A stretch of 13,567 nucleotides of DNA, from positions 1 to 13,567 of the forward strand of contig JALONF010000019.1 in assembly GCA_025455085.1 (NCBI GenBank). The letters are read 5' to 3'. Shown here one piece after another: positions 1 through 7,184 of this stretch. The notes under the pieces are model-generated. The model saw only the letters and a list, made by a program, of their open reading frames with translations, did not search any database and was not told the DNA's origin. A program made the position numbers and the translations under genes. The DNA is from Ignavibacteriaceae bacterium. GTDB taxonomy: Bacteria > Bacteroidota > Ignavibacteria > Ignavibacteriales > Ignavibacteriaceae. Numbering within the stretch: the first letter of the stretch is position 1; each line of letters starts with the position of its first letter.

Positions 1-513
1 ACAGGTTTCCATTTCATCGGGCAGTGGAGTTCTGTTCTCAGGTGGACGGCATTTAACCACATTACCGATATATACTTCTTCTCTTTCAAACTTTATTGCC
101 TTTAACATATCAGTCAAAAGTTTACCTGCTCTACCAACAAATGGTAAACCTTGTTTATCCTCTTCAGCTCCGGGACCTTCACCGATTACTAAAACATCTG
201 CATTCGGATTTCCTGTCCCAAAAACAAATTTATTTCTACCCTGATGCAATCGGCATTTTGTGCAATCACAAATTAATTTCTCAAGTTGATCAAGAGAGGC
301 AGCTTTCTCCCAATCTTGCCTTTCAGTTTCGAACAATTGCGGTTCTTCATCTTGCCTTTCAGTTTCGAACAATTGCGGTTCTTCGAATAAGACTTCCGGT
401 TCCTTTACGATTGATGATATCTTTTTCTTTTTAGGAATAAATAATTCATCTCCAAAAATTTCTTTTTGGAGGGTTAGTGTTTTTATTATTTCTTTTCTGG
501 TTGATTTGTTCAT
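1..513 (-). CDS. udg: Type-4 (Fe-S) uracil-DNA glycosylase, 3' part missing
   Basis: Removes uracil from DNA at the start of base-excision repair. The first 171 codons are visible; the gene runs off the left edge. Family-4 signatures are clear: GEGPGAEED (about residues 111-119), then PFVGRAGKLL, then KCRPPENRTP. Four cysteines, C84, C87, C155 and C171, sit at spacings of 3, 68 and 16, which match the [4Fe-4S] ligands known for thermophile-type family-4 enzymes; C171 is the last visible codon. The catalytic domain begins near residue 72. Before it lies an unusually long charged N-terminal extension that carries an exact 12-residue tandem duplication. The ATG at 513 is the chosen start; no good Shine-Dalgarno sequence precedes it. 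It lies 124 bases downstream of coaBC, with two REP-like hairpins between, so co-transcription is uncertain. Family assignment is firm; activity is inferred. Confidence 0.92.
   Translation of the reverse strand, partial: MNKSTRKEIIKTLTLQKEIFGDELFIPKKKKISSIVKEPEVLFEEPQLFETERQDEEPQLFETERQDWEKAASLDQLEKLICDCTKCRLHQGRNKFVFGTGNPNADVLVIGEGPGAEEDKQGLPFVGRAGKLLTDMLKAIKFEREEVYIGNVVKCRPPENRTPLPDEMETC
313..384 (-). repeat. Exact 36-bp in-frame tandem duplication inside the glycosylase gene
   Basis: Bases 313-348 and 349-384 are identical, and the identity stops at both ends. The unit is 12 codons, encoding EEPQLFETERQD twice (about residues 44-67) in the linker ahead of the catalytic domain. No synonymous differences separate the copies, so the duplication is recent, under recurrent slippage, or an assembly artefact. 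Confidence 0.95.
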
Positions 514-530
514 ACACAATTAATGTTATT

Positions 531-555
531 GTCACACTGAGCCTGTCGAAGTGTG
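531..555 (+). repeat. REP-like palindromic element, copy A
   Basis: A 6-bp stem CACACT/AGTGTG closes the 11-nt loop GAGCCTGTCGA, preceded by GT. It lies in the coaBC-glycosylase gap, in inverted orientation to a second copy at 574-598. The core TGAGC(C/T)TGTCGAAG resembles short palindromes dispersed in many bacterial genomes; that it is dispersed in this genome is inference. Confidence 0.8.
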
Positions 556-573
556 TACTCAATAAATAATGAT

Positions 574-598
574 CAGTCTTCGACAAGCTCAGACTGAC
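574..598 (-). repeat. REP-like palindromic element, copy B (inverted)
   Basis: Read on the minus strand, it has a 6-bp stem CAGTCT/AGACTG around the loop GAGCTTGTCGA. Aligned with copy A it matches at 20 of 25 positions. Four of the five differences are two compensatory stem base-pair changes and the fifth is in the loop. The two copies are 18 bases apart and head to head, a layout like a REP doublet. Confidence 0.8.
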
Positions 599-637
599 AA
601 AAGTTGGTTCAAATGAAAATCTAAAGTGAAATTTAGT

Positions 638-1846
638 TTACAAAATACTTTTAGCTTCCGTTAAAATTTTATTTGCAACCTGGAACTTGGAAAGCAACGG
701 CAGATTCACAGATTTACCATCCTGCTTTATTATGGTCACTTTGTTTGTGTCAACTTCAAATCCGCTTTCCTTGCCAGGGGAATTCAGGACAATCAAATCA
801 AGATGCTTTTCTTTTAGCTTTTTCTTTGCATTGCTCAATTCGTTCTGCGTCTCAAGTGCAAAACCGATTACTTTGGTGTTTTTTGTTTTGATTGAAGAAA
901 GAATATCTGGATTGAGATCAAGCTTCAAATCCATTTTTCCCGTTTCCTTCTTTATTTTATTTGATGCAGCTTTAATAGGGCGAAAATCTGAAACTGCAGC
1001 AGACATGACCAGCAGATGACTTTTATCGATTTCTTTTTTAACGGCTCGTTCCATCTCGGAAGCAGATCTGACCTTAATCAATTTAATTTCAGGATAAATA
1101 CTTTGTGATGAAGGACCTGAAATCAACGTAACATCAGCACCGCGTAGATAAGCAACTTTGGCGATTGCGTATCCCATTTTTCCAGAGGATCGGTTCCCGA
1201 TAAATCTTACAGGATCAATATCTTCATAGGTCGGTCCGGCAGAGACAAGAATTTTTTTACCAACTAAATCTTTTGAATAACCGGAGAGAATCAATTCAAC
1301 TGCATCAATAATTTTATTTGTGTCAGCTAATCTTCCTTCACCGGAAAGTCCACTTGCCAATTCGCCGGATTCTGGATAAATAATATAGTGCCCGAGCTTT
1401 TCAAGCTTATTTAGATTTTCCATGTTAATTGGATTGTTGTACATATCAACATCAGCGGCTGGTGCAATTACAAGCGGAGACCTGAGAGCAGTTACAAGTG
1501 TGGTTAAAGCGTTATCTGCAAAGCCATATGAAATTTTTGCAATTGTATTAATTGTAGCTGGTGCGACAAGCATCAGGTCAGCCCACAGAGCATAGTCAAT
1601 ATGCCAGGTGGAAAGATTTGTTCCATCTTTTTGACTGGGCGGAAAAGTACTCACAATAACTTCGTTATGGGAAAGTGTCGCAAGAGTAAGCGGTGTAATA
1701 AACTCAGTTGCTGAAGGAGTTAAAACTATTTTTACTTCTGCGCCTCTTTTAATGAATTCTCTTACTATCAAACAGGATTTATATGCAGCTATGCAGCCTG
1801 TTACTCCCAGCAGTATTTTTTTACCAGCTAATTGATCTTTTATCAT
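638..1846 (-). CDS. coaBC: Bifunctional phosphopantothenoylcysteine decarboxylase / phosphopantothenate-cysteine ligase
   Basis: Joins cysteine to 4'-phosphopantothenate and then decarboxylates the product, giving 4'-phosphopantetheine for coenzyme A. At 402 residues it is full length. The N-terminal flavoprotein (CoaC) half shows GVTGCIAAYK (about 14-23), the catalytic-type His82, and APAADVDMYNNP (128-139). The CoaB half begins near residue 195 with the nucleotide-binding motif SAGPTYEDIDPVRFIGNRSS and has the lysine-rich AKKKLKEKHLDLIVLNS segment near the C terminus. Three motif positions differ from the E. coli pattern: PAMN reads PAAD, the clamp Cys is Ser165 (GELASGL), and GRM reads GRL. 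The D and the ASGL form are, from memory, common in Bacteroidota. A terminator lies upstream (1903-1933), so it probably has its own promoter, which I could not identify. Start ATG at 1846. Confidence 0.96.
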   Translation of the reverse strand: MIKDQLAGKKILLGVTGCIAAYKSCLIVREFIKRGAEVKIVLTPSATEFITPLTLATLSHNEVIVSTFPPSQKDGTNLSTWHIDYALWADLMLVAPATINTIAKISYGFADNALTTLVTALRSPLVIAPAADVDMYNNPINMENLNKLEKLGHYIIYPESGELASGLSGEGRLADTNKIIDAVELILSGYSKDLVGKKILVSAGPTYEDIDPVRFIGNRSSGKMGYAIAKVAYLRGADVTLISGPSSQSIYPEIKLIKVRSASEMERAVKKEIDKSHLLVMSAAVSDFRPIKAASNKIKKETGKMDLKLDLNPDILSSIKTKNTKVIGFALETQNELSNAKKKLKEKHLDLIVLNSPGKESGFEVDTNKVTIIKQDGKSVNLPLLSKFQVANKILTEAKSIL

Positions 1847-1902
1847 TGCAGTACTTTCAAATTGTTTACCTGAAATTTAATGCAAATAGTGACAAGATAT
1901 TT

Positions 1903-1933
1903 AAAAAAAAGAAATCCGACACATGGCCGGATT
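1903..1933 (-). terminator. Rho-independent terminator after rpoZ
   Basis: On the minus strand, AATCCG/CGGATT (bases 1928-1933 and 1913-1918) forms a 6-bp stem with a 9-nt loop. It is followed by TC and eight T residues (complement of 1903-1910). It lies 26 bases beyond the rpoZ stop and separates yicC-gmk-rpoZ from coaBC. Confidence 0.75.
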
Positions 1934-1959
1934 CAAAACATTAGAAAACTAAGGAATGT

Positions 1960-2250
1960 TTACTTTTTATATTCAAAATCAATTTTACCATCTAAGAACT
2001 CATTCAACGCCTGAAGATGAGGTTTCTTTCTTTGTTCCATTTCCAGAGCAATTTTAAGCTGAGCAGGATTATCAATATCTTCACTCTCATCATCGGTGGT
2101 AGCTTCAGGTATTGTGCTTAGCAGCGCACTAAACTCAATTTTATTATCAGAATTAATCTGACGTGCTCTTCTTGCCGTTACTATTATTCCTTCGTAAACG
2201 TTACTGGCTCTTTTATCGATCTCTCTTAAATCAATCGGTGTTATTTCCAT
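1960..2250 (-). CDS. rpoZ: DNA-directed RNA polymerase omega subunit
   Basis: Small subunit that helps RNA polymerase beta-prime fold and assemble. The protein has 96 residues. The recognisable core is NVYEGIIVTARRARQIN (about 17-33), matching the omega signature in which a Tyr-Glu pair is followed by a basic helix ending in ARQIN. An acidic stretch (TTDDESEDID, about 51-60) and a basic C-terminal tail follow. The gene starts with ATG at 2250, 4 bases after the gmk stop, with GGAG about 9 bases upstream of the ATG; that Shine-Dalgarno overlaps the end of gmk, so the two are translationally close. The yicC-gmk-rpoZ-coaBC neighbourhood is classic for omega and supports the call. Divergence from the E. 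coli sequence is high, as is usual in this phylum. Confidence 0.9.
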   Translation of the reverse strand: MEITPIDLREIDKRASNVYEGIIVTARRARQINSDNKIEFSALLSTIPEATTDDESEDIDNPAQLKIALEMEQRKKPHLQALNEFLDGKIDFEYKK

Positions 2251-2254
2251 TTTG

Positions 2255-2827
2255 TTAATTCTCCTCTAATATTTTTGTTACTAAATTTTTTGCATTTTCA
2301 ACTGCAGTTTCGAGTTCATTGTTTTCAATCACATAATCGAACTGATCTTTCAGTGTTAATTCCATTTTGGCTCTTTCAATTCTTTTCTGAAAATCCGATT
2401 CGCTTTCAGTTTGTCTTTGCCTGAGCCTTTTTACTAGTTCCTCGAAACTGGGAGGCGAAATATATATTAAATGGGCATAAGGGTAAAGTCTTTTTATTTT
2501 GAGCGCTCCTTTAACATCTAACTCAAATAAGACAGACTTTCCTGCCTCAATATTACCTATCACAAAGTTTTTGTACGTCCCGTAGTAATAGTCGTAAAAT
2601 TTCTCCCATTCAATGAATTCGTCGTTTTCTATCTTTTTTTTGAACTCCATTTCTGAAATGAAATAATATTCAACTCCGTCGGTTTCTATCTCTCTTTTCG
2701 GTCTGGTTGTGGCAGAAATAGAAAAAATCAGTTGAGGGAAGTTTTTTAAGATTTCCTTTACGATGGTAGTTTTCCCTGCACCGCTTGCAGCTGAGAATAC
2801 GATTAATTTTCCCTTTTTCTCACTCAA
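2255..2827 (-). CDS. gmk: Guanylate kinase
   Basis: Phosphorylates GMP (or dGMP) to GDP with ATP, in cytoplasmic purine nucleotide synthesis. The protein has 190 residues, a normal length. The P-loop reads SAASGAGKTT (12-21); the usual first Gly is Ala. It is followed by the GMP-binding segment ISATTRPKREIETDGVEYYF, which contains the TTRPxR and DGxxYxF signatures. The lid-region arginines are in KRLRQRQTESESDFQKRI. The start is taken as TTG at 2827: an in-frame stop lies two codons upstream, no ATG precedes the P-loop, and only a weak GAG Shine-Dalgarno is visible. The gene begins one codon after the yicC stop and in the same frame, so expression probably depends on reinitiation after yicC. 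Confidence 0.96.
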   Translation of the reverse strand: MSEKKGKLIVFSAASGAGKTTIVKEILKNFPQLIFSISATTRPKREIETDGVEYYFISEMEFKKKIENDEFIEWEKFYDYYYGTYKNFVIGNIEAGKSVLFELDVKGALKIKRLYPYAHLIYISPPSFEELVKRLRQRQTESESDFQKRIERAKMELTLKDQFDYVIENNELETAVENAKNLVTKILEEN

Positions 2828-2830
2828 CGG

Positions 2831-3706
2831 CTACTCAATGTTTTGTATTTGTTCCCTGATCTTTTCAATTTCTTCTTTGATTAGTACTGACGAATGTATG
2901 ATTGAAGTTGAAATTGATTTCGATGAGATGGTATTAGTTTCCCGGTTCATTTCCTGACAGAGAAAGTTTAATTTTTTGCCGGGTTCCTTTTCATTCTTGA
3001 GAGTTTCTTTGAAAAATTTAAGATGACTCCTCAATCTAACGCACTCTTCAGTAATATCTGCTCTGTCAGCTATCAATGCAAGTTCGATGTTCAATCTATC
3101 TTCATTTAATTCAACATTACCGGTCAACTCCTGAATCCGTTGTTTAAGTTTAACATGATATTCATTGATGCTCTTTCTAAACTCTGTTTCAATAGCTGAA
3201 ACAATACTTATGATGTTTTCAATTCTCGCTGATAGGTCTCTCGATAGTTCCGCACCTTCTTTTTTCTTCATAAGCATCAATTTATCAAGCGCTTTATTCA
3301 ATGCTGATTTTACGATATCAAATTCTGCATTGCTTAATTCTGCATCCTGTGATGTAAAAATTTCCTTGCTGCTAAGCAGGTTTTCAAGTGTGATTTCATC
3401 TTTTATACCTGCTGCTTTTTTTATTCTTTTAATCAGTGATATATGATTTAATAATTTATTCTCATCAATTGTTACGTAGCCATTTTCAACACCATCCTTC
3501 TTGAAATGTATGACAGCACTAACCTTACCTCTCTGAACTTTATTTTTGATAAATTCTCTGATTTCATAATCGTAAGGGAAAAGAATAGAAGGAAGCTTTA
3601 ATGACACTTCAAAAAACCTGCTGTTAACACTTTTAACTTCAACTTCAGCCGAGGTTTTATTTTTTGAAATGCTTCCTTTACCATAACCGGTCATGCTGTA
3701 GATCAT
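2831..3706 (-). CDS. yicC: YicC/YloC-family endoribonuclease
   Basis: Member of the YicC/YloC family, which is known for endoribonuclease activity and a role in stationary-phase survival and RNA turnover. The 291 residues match the family length. It begins MIYSMTGYGKG and continues EVKSVNSRFFEVSLKLP, the characteristic N-terminal signature. It ends in a long helical region and the conserved C-terminal block FLCQEMNRETNTISSKS followed by KIREQIQNIE. The ATG at 3706 has AGGA seven bases upstream, a good start. It leads the yicC-gmk-rpoZ set and lies 77 bases after the Omp85-like gene; no terminator was found in that gap, so read-through from the envelope genes is possible. The match to the family is strong; the cellular RNA targets are unknown. 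Confidence 0.95.
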   Translation of the reverse strand: MIYSMTGYGKGSISKNKTSAEVEVKSVNSRFFEVSLKLPSILFPYDYEIREFIKNKVQRGKVSAVIHFKKDGVENGYVTIDENKLLNHISLIKRIKKAAGIKDEITLENLLSSKEIFTSQDAELSNAEFDIVKSALNKALDKLMLMKKKEGAELSRDLSARIENIISIVSAIETEFRKSINEYHVKLKQRIQELTGNVELNEDRLNIELALIADRADITEECVRLRSHLKFFKETLKNEKEPGKKLNFLCQEMNRETNTISSKSISTSIIHSSVLIKEEIEKIREQIQNIE

Positions 3707-3783
3707 TTATTAATCCTACTCAATTTATTTAACAATTTTTTTATTCTTTGTGAAAGATAATGATAAGCCGCCAAAAGGATTAC

Positions 3784-5838
3784 TCAGAAAGCCTCGCCGA
3801 TACCAAAATGAATAACCATTGTGTCAAAGAATTGCTTATCAAAAATAAATTTCATATCGTTCGGATCATAAAACTTAAAACCAAAGTCAATCCTGAAAGG
3901 CGCAATAGGCGAATAATATCTTAAACCAGTTCCAATAGCTACGGCTATCTGATCTACTCTTATGTCGTTAAATTCATTCCAGGTATTACCATAATCGGTA
4001 AAGACAACAAATCCTAAATCCTCTTCAAATTTTCTCCGGTATTCAAAACTTCCCTCAACCAAAATTTCACCTCCCCTGATTTTATATTGTTCATTTAATG
4101 AAGAAGGAAATAAGTTAAGCAGCTGGTCAGATGGAATAAGTTCTCGACCCCTCCAACCTCTTACTGAGTTGCTGCCGCCTGCAAAAAATGTTTGGTTCGG
4201 TGATACTAGAGCAGCATCTCCGCTAAGCATTTGAATATATCCTGATTTTACTTTGATGCCCAGAACAGTGAGGTTATCACGCGAGACGGCTAAATAAAAT
4301 CCGAGCGTAAGCTGCAATTTGAAATAAAATCCCAGAGAGTCAATTGCTAATGCTGTTTGACCCGTTTGAAGATTCTTTACATCCCATTTGACATTTGCTG
4401 ACGATAATTCTGTAATCAATGAAATAATTCTTCCTTTTGTTGGATAGAACAGATCATCAGTTGTTGTTGAACCAAGCTCACTACCCAGCGACGAAGTGAA
4501 AGTACTCGGACTAACAGAAACTGTATCTCCTTCGAGTACAAGTGTTGGGATACTATAGCTTAATTTATCAAACCTGAGATAAGGATTAAAAAGGTTTACA
4601 AAAGTGTATCTCGGCATATCAAAAGCAGCAGTAAAGTTTGCACCAAAGTTTTCATAATCAACAGAAGATATGTTATAAGATTTTAAATAACCTTCAAGTC
4701 TTCCGGCAATATTTCTGCTGAAAAGAAAAGGTTGCTCAAGTATCGCTGAAAGGTCAACCTCAGTTTGAAGTGTTTCTTTGAAAAGGTCGGAATCGAATCT
4801 TAGATTTGTAATATCATTCAACCTGAAGCGTGCCCTGATTGTAAATTTTCTAGCGTCACCAAGAAAATTTTTTCTTGTGTAGCTTGCACCGACACCGACA
4901 TTAAAATAACCGAACTCATTATCCGCAAAAACTTCAGGAGAAAGTTCATTTAAGCTCCCAACATTACCTTTAATTAGTAACTGAGTTTTGCTACTGGTGG
5001 AATCTTTTATTGTATTACTAAGATTTATTGAAGTGAATAAACCTGTGCGTGCAAGTCTAATCCTGCTTTTGGATATCTCTTCCTGACTGTAAGCTTCTCC
5101 AATATTAATATTGCTCAAATAACTTATTAGTTCATAACTAATCTGTGAATTTGACTCGCCATCCTTTTCTATTTTAATTTCGTCATAAGTGTACCAGCGT
5201 CCTGTATGAAAGTATGTTGTAATATCTGTTTTTGCATTCAACGTATCAATTTTTACAACGGTGCTGTCATACCTGGCAAGCATAAAGCCGTGGTTTTTCA
5301 GGTATGTAATTATCCCATCATTTTTTTTCTGCACATCTTCCTGAACGTATCTCTCCCAGCTCGTGTATTTAAGATATTCACTTATCTCTGATGTGATTTC
5401 CTCGTTCAATTTTTCAAGTCCCAGCAGCTTAACTTCCCCGTAAGTATGCGGTGAATTTTCCTTTATAATGTAAGTAAGTTCAGCAGCTTTACTAACAGTA
5501 TCGAGAGAAAATGAATAACTAATTTCCGCTTTAAAGAAACCATTTACGGAATAGAATGACTTGAGTGAAATAACATCCACTGAAATAGCGGTAGAGTCAA
5601 AATAATTTGGAGGAGAACCAAGGAATGATATAGTGCTGTATAAGAAACGCCAGAACCAAAAAGGATTTTCCTCACTCTGAATAACAGCTTTTAATTCTGC
5701 ATCACCGAAAGTCTCATTACCAGCAAAACTTATAGAGGATAACTCGTACCGGTCATCCTCCTGTGCAAAATGACTGGAACTAATCAGAAAAGTAACAACG
5801 ATGATGTATAAAAAAAATTTCATCAAGGCGTGAGTCAT
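3784..5838 (-). CDS. Omp85-family outer-membrane protein (BamA/TamA-like)
   Basis: Probable outer-membrane beta-barrel involved in inserting or moving proteins across the outer membrane. It has 684 residues. There is an N-terminal signal peptide (KFFLYIIVVTFLISSSHFAQ, cleavage near residue 26). About three POTRA-like repeats follow (roughly 31-120, 125-205 and 207-295; boundaries approximate), then a barrel from about 300 to the end. The barrel contains the family loop-6 motif VRGW (559-562) within GGSNSVRGWRGRE, and the protein ends in Phe, as barrel proteins often do. It is shorter than classical BamA (five POTRAs, about 800 residues) and closer to TamA in size, so a second full BamA may exist elsewhere. 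The start at 5838 is uncertain: the Met at 5823 gives a more standard signal peptide, and neither has a strong Shine-Dalgarno. It lies 58 bases after the lipoprotein gene. Confidence 0.87.
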   Translation of the reverse strand: MTHALMKFFLYIIVVTFLISSSHFAQEDDRYELSSISFAGNETFGDAELKAVIQSEENPFWFWRFLYSTISFLGSPPNYFDSTAISVDVISLKSFYSVNGFFKAEISYSFSLDTVSKAAELTYIIKENSPHTYGEVKLLGLEKLNEEITSEISEYLKYTSWERYVQEDVQKKNDGIITYLKNHGFMLARYDSTVVKIDTLNAKTDITTYFHTGRWYTYDEIKIEKDGESNSQISYELISYLSNINIGEAYSQEEISKSRIRLARTGLFTSINLSNTIKDSTSSKTQLLIKGNVGSLNELSPEVFADNEFGYFNVGVGASYTRKNFLGDARKFTIRARFRLNDITNLRFDSDLFKETLQTEVDLSAILEQPFLFSRNIAGRLEGYLKSYNISSVDYENFGANFTAAFDMPRYTFVNLFNPYLRFDKLSYSIPTLVLEGDTVSVSPSTFTSSLGSELGSTTTDDLFYPTKGRIISLITELSSANVKWDVKNLQTGQTALAIDSLGFYFKLQLTLGFYLAVSRDNLTVLGIKVKSGYIQMLSGDAALVSPNQTFFAGGSNSVRGWRGRELIPSDQLLNLFPSSLNEQYKIRGGEILVEGSFEYRRKFEEDLGFVVFTDYGNTWNEFNDIRVDQIAVAIGTGLRYYSPIAPFRIDFGFKFYDPNDMKFIFDKQFFDTMVIHFGIGEAF

Positions 5839-5896
5839 TTTCTAATTTGAAGAACTAACAACTTATCAGTTAACACGTCTTTCTGCTAATGTTTAA

Positions 5897-6502
5897 TTAA
5901 AGAGCTCTCTCAACTATTCTCAGGTTAGGATAATCTCTTCTAAAATAACTGGTAAAGAAATTTTTTATCATTGGGTCATCAATATTTTGTGAGAGATCAA
6001 GAGAGACTCTCCCTTCCGAAATTATTGAAAGGTGTGCACTATAAACTTTTAGTTTTTTCAAGTCGATGACGTGCGAGTAAACATCACCATTTGCGTTTCC
6101 TAAAAAATAACTTTTGGAATTATAATAGATGAGTTCATTATCATAGTCAGAAAATTTTATTTTATTTACAAGACACTGAACGAATGAACCATTAAGTAAT
6201 CCGGTTTGATACTTAATTTTAAATTCTCCTTCCACCCAGCTTATCAAGTAGAATTTAATACCCCACTCGTTTTTTTCAGAAACTTCTGCACCTGCAACTA
6301 TTGATTTCAGAGTATCAGATTCAAAGTATCCTGCAGTCGTAAACGAAATGTTTTCACCGATAAGATCTTTTGCTGTTTTTAAAACCAGTTGTTCATTCTC
6401 AAAAAGATTGTGAGGCGGCGGTTCATAGGATTTTTTACAGCCCCCAACTACAATAATCAATACAGTCAAAAACAAAGAAATTAAAATTTTATTTGATAAC
6501 AA
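5897..6502 (-). CDS. Predicted lipoprotein of unknown function
   Basis: I do not recognise a family. The 201-residue product has a hydrophobic N terminus (KILISLFLTVLIIVV) ending in a lipobox, V19-G20-G21-C22, so it should be lipid-modified at Cys22 and anchored in the envelope. The mature part has no further membrane segment. It is rich in short Tyr/Phe-containing beta-like stretches (GIKFYLISWVEG, ELIYYNSKSYFLG) and ends in a basic patch (FRRDYPNLRIVERAL). The start is TTG at 6502: an in-frame stop lies nine codons upstream, and GAGAGG precedes the TTG by about nine bases. It overlaps the last 14 bases of the transpeptidase-like gene in a different frame, suggesting coupled translation and a shared envelope role. 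That partnership is inferred from position only. Confidence 0.8.
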   Translation of the reverse strand: MLSNKILISLFLTVLIIVVGGCKKSYEPPPHNLFENEQLVLKTAKDLIGENISFTTAGYFESDTLKSIVAGAEVSEKNEWGIKFYLISWVEGEFKIKYQTGLLNGSFVQCLVNKIKFSDYDNELIYYNSKSYFLGNANGDVYSHVIDLKKLKVYSAHLSIISEGRVSLDLSQNIDDPMIKNFFTSYFRRDYPNLRIVERAL

Positions 6503-7184
6503 CTTCGATTCCCTCTCTGATTACTGAATAAATTTCATCTATGTTTTCATTGCTCATTGCAATTGAGCCGTTAGTCCAGTTAAAAACAAAAGGAAGATTT
6601 TTAAAAATATAATTCAATTCGCCAATACCATGTATACCTATATCCCCGCCAAGAATATTGTGATACTTTGTGCATCCTTCATAATAATATTGGAATTTAA
6701 TGTCGTTATATTCTTTTTGAGAGATCAATCCTTTCCTTAATGCGTCACCCCCATCTTCAAGATTTGGATAATTTATCTGAAAGAATTTATGATATTTATG
6801 TGTCTTATAGATTTTACAGATTCTATAAACACCTACTGGCGTAGCCTTATCGCCTGCCCTGGCTTTCGGTGTGAGCACTGACTTACCAAAACTGACTCTG
6901 TAATTCTTTATCAGCACACTATCCTCATAAATACCTAAAGTATAGTTATGTCTATCAATAACAATTTTAGGATTAGTAATTTCAGTATATCCGGTTTTGA
7001 GCAAAGCTTCAGAAAGAGGAACGTTTCGGAGGTTAAGAATTATACCGTATACCAGAACACCAAAAAAGAAAATAGCGATAGCCAATGTTAAATAGATGAT
7101 ATTCCTGAGAACATCTTTATTTATATAGTCCGCAGCTTTAATAGGACCAATATGAATATTTTTTAGCTTTTCAAAAAACTTCAA
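6489..7184 (-). CDS. Membrane-anchored L,D-transpeptidase (YkuD)-like protein lacking the catalytic Cys
   Basis: YkuD-domain enzymes crosslink peptidoglycan or attach proteins to it using a Cys in a conserved (S/T)xGC motif. This 231-residue protein has a short basic N terminus, one transmembrane helix (about 29-51), and a periplasmic YkuD domain from about residue 72. The domain shows VSFGKSVLTPKARAGDKATP (97-116, the usual substrate-side motif) and IHG with His185. The motif that should hold the nucleophile reads WTNGSIAMSNENIDEIY, with Ser207 where Cys is expected; the codon is TCA. The enzyme may be inactive, use Ser, or have another role. The only plausible start is TTG at 7184, with no clear Shine-Dalgarno. 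It is the first gene after the frr terminator and overlaps the lipoprotein gene by 14 bases. The fold assignment is good; the activity is doubtful. Confidence 0.85.
   Translation of the reverse strand: MKFFEKLKNIHIGPIKAADYINKDVLRNIIYLTLAIAIFFFGVLVYGIILNLRNVPLSEALLKTGYTEITNPKIVIDRHNYTLGIYEDSVLIKNYRVSFGKSVLTPKARAGDKATPVGVYRICKIYKTHKYHKFFQINYPNLEDGGDALRKGLISQKEYNDIKFQYYYEGCTKYHNILGGDIGIHGIGELNYIFKNLPFVFNWTNGSIAMSNENIDEIYSVIREGIEVVIK

Noticed and set aside
313..384. Possible CRISPR-like repeat, because the unit is 36 bases
   Set aside because: Only two units, directly adjacent with no spacer, in frame inside a coding gene, and no cas genes nearby.
96..434. Plus-strand open frame of 112 codons with an internal repeated segment
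   Set aside because: It is antisense to the uracil-DNA glycosylase; its internal repeat is simply the 36-bp duplication read in the other direction.
1847..1902. Promoter upstream of coaBC (TTGTCA with TAAATTTC on the minus strand)
   Set aside because: The spacing of about 10-13 bases is wrong for either a sigma-70 or a Bacteroidota-type promoter.
3707..3783. Terminator between the Omp85-like gene and yicC
   Set aside because: The only hairpin (TCTTT/AAAGA) is short, AT-rich, and followed by A residues rather than T residues on the transcribed strand.
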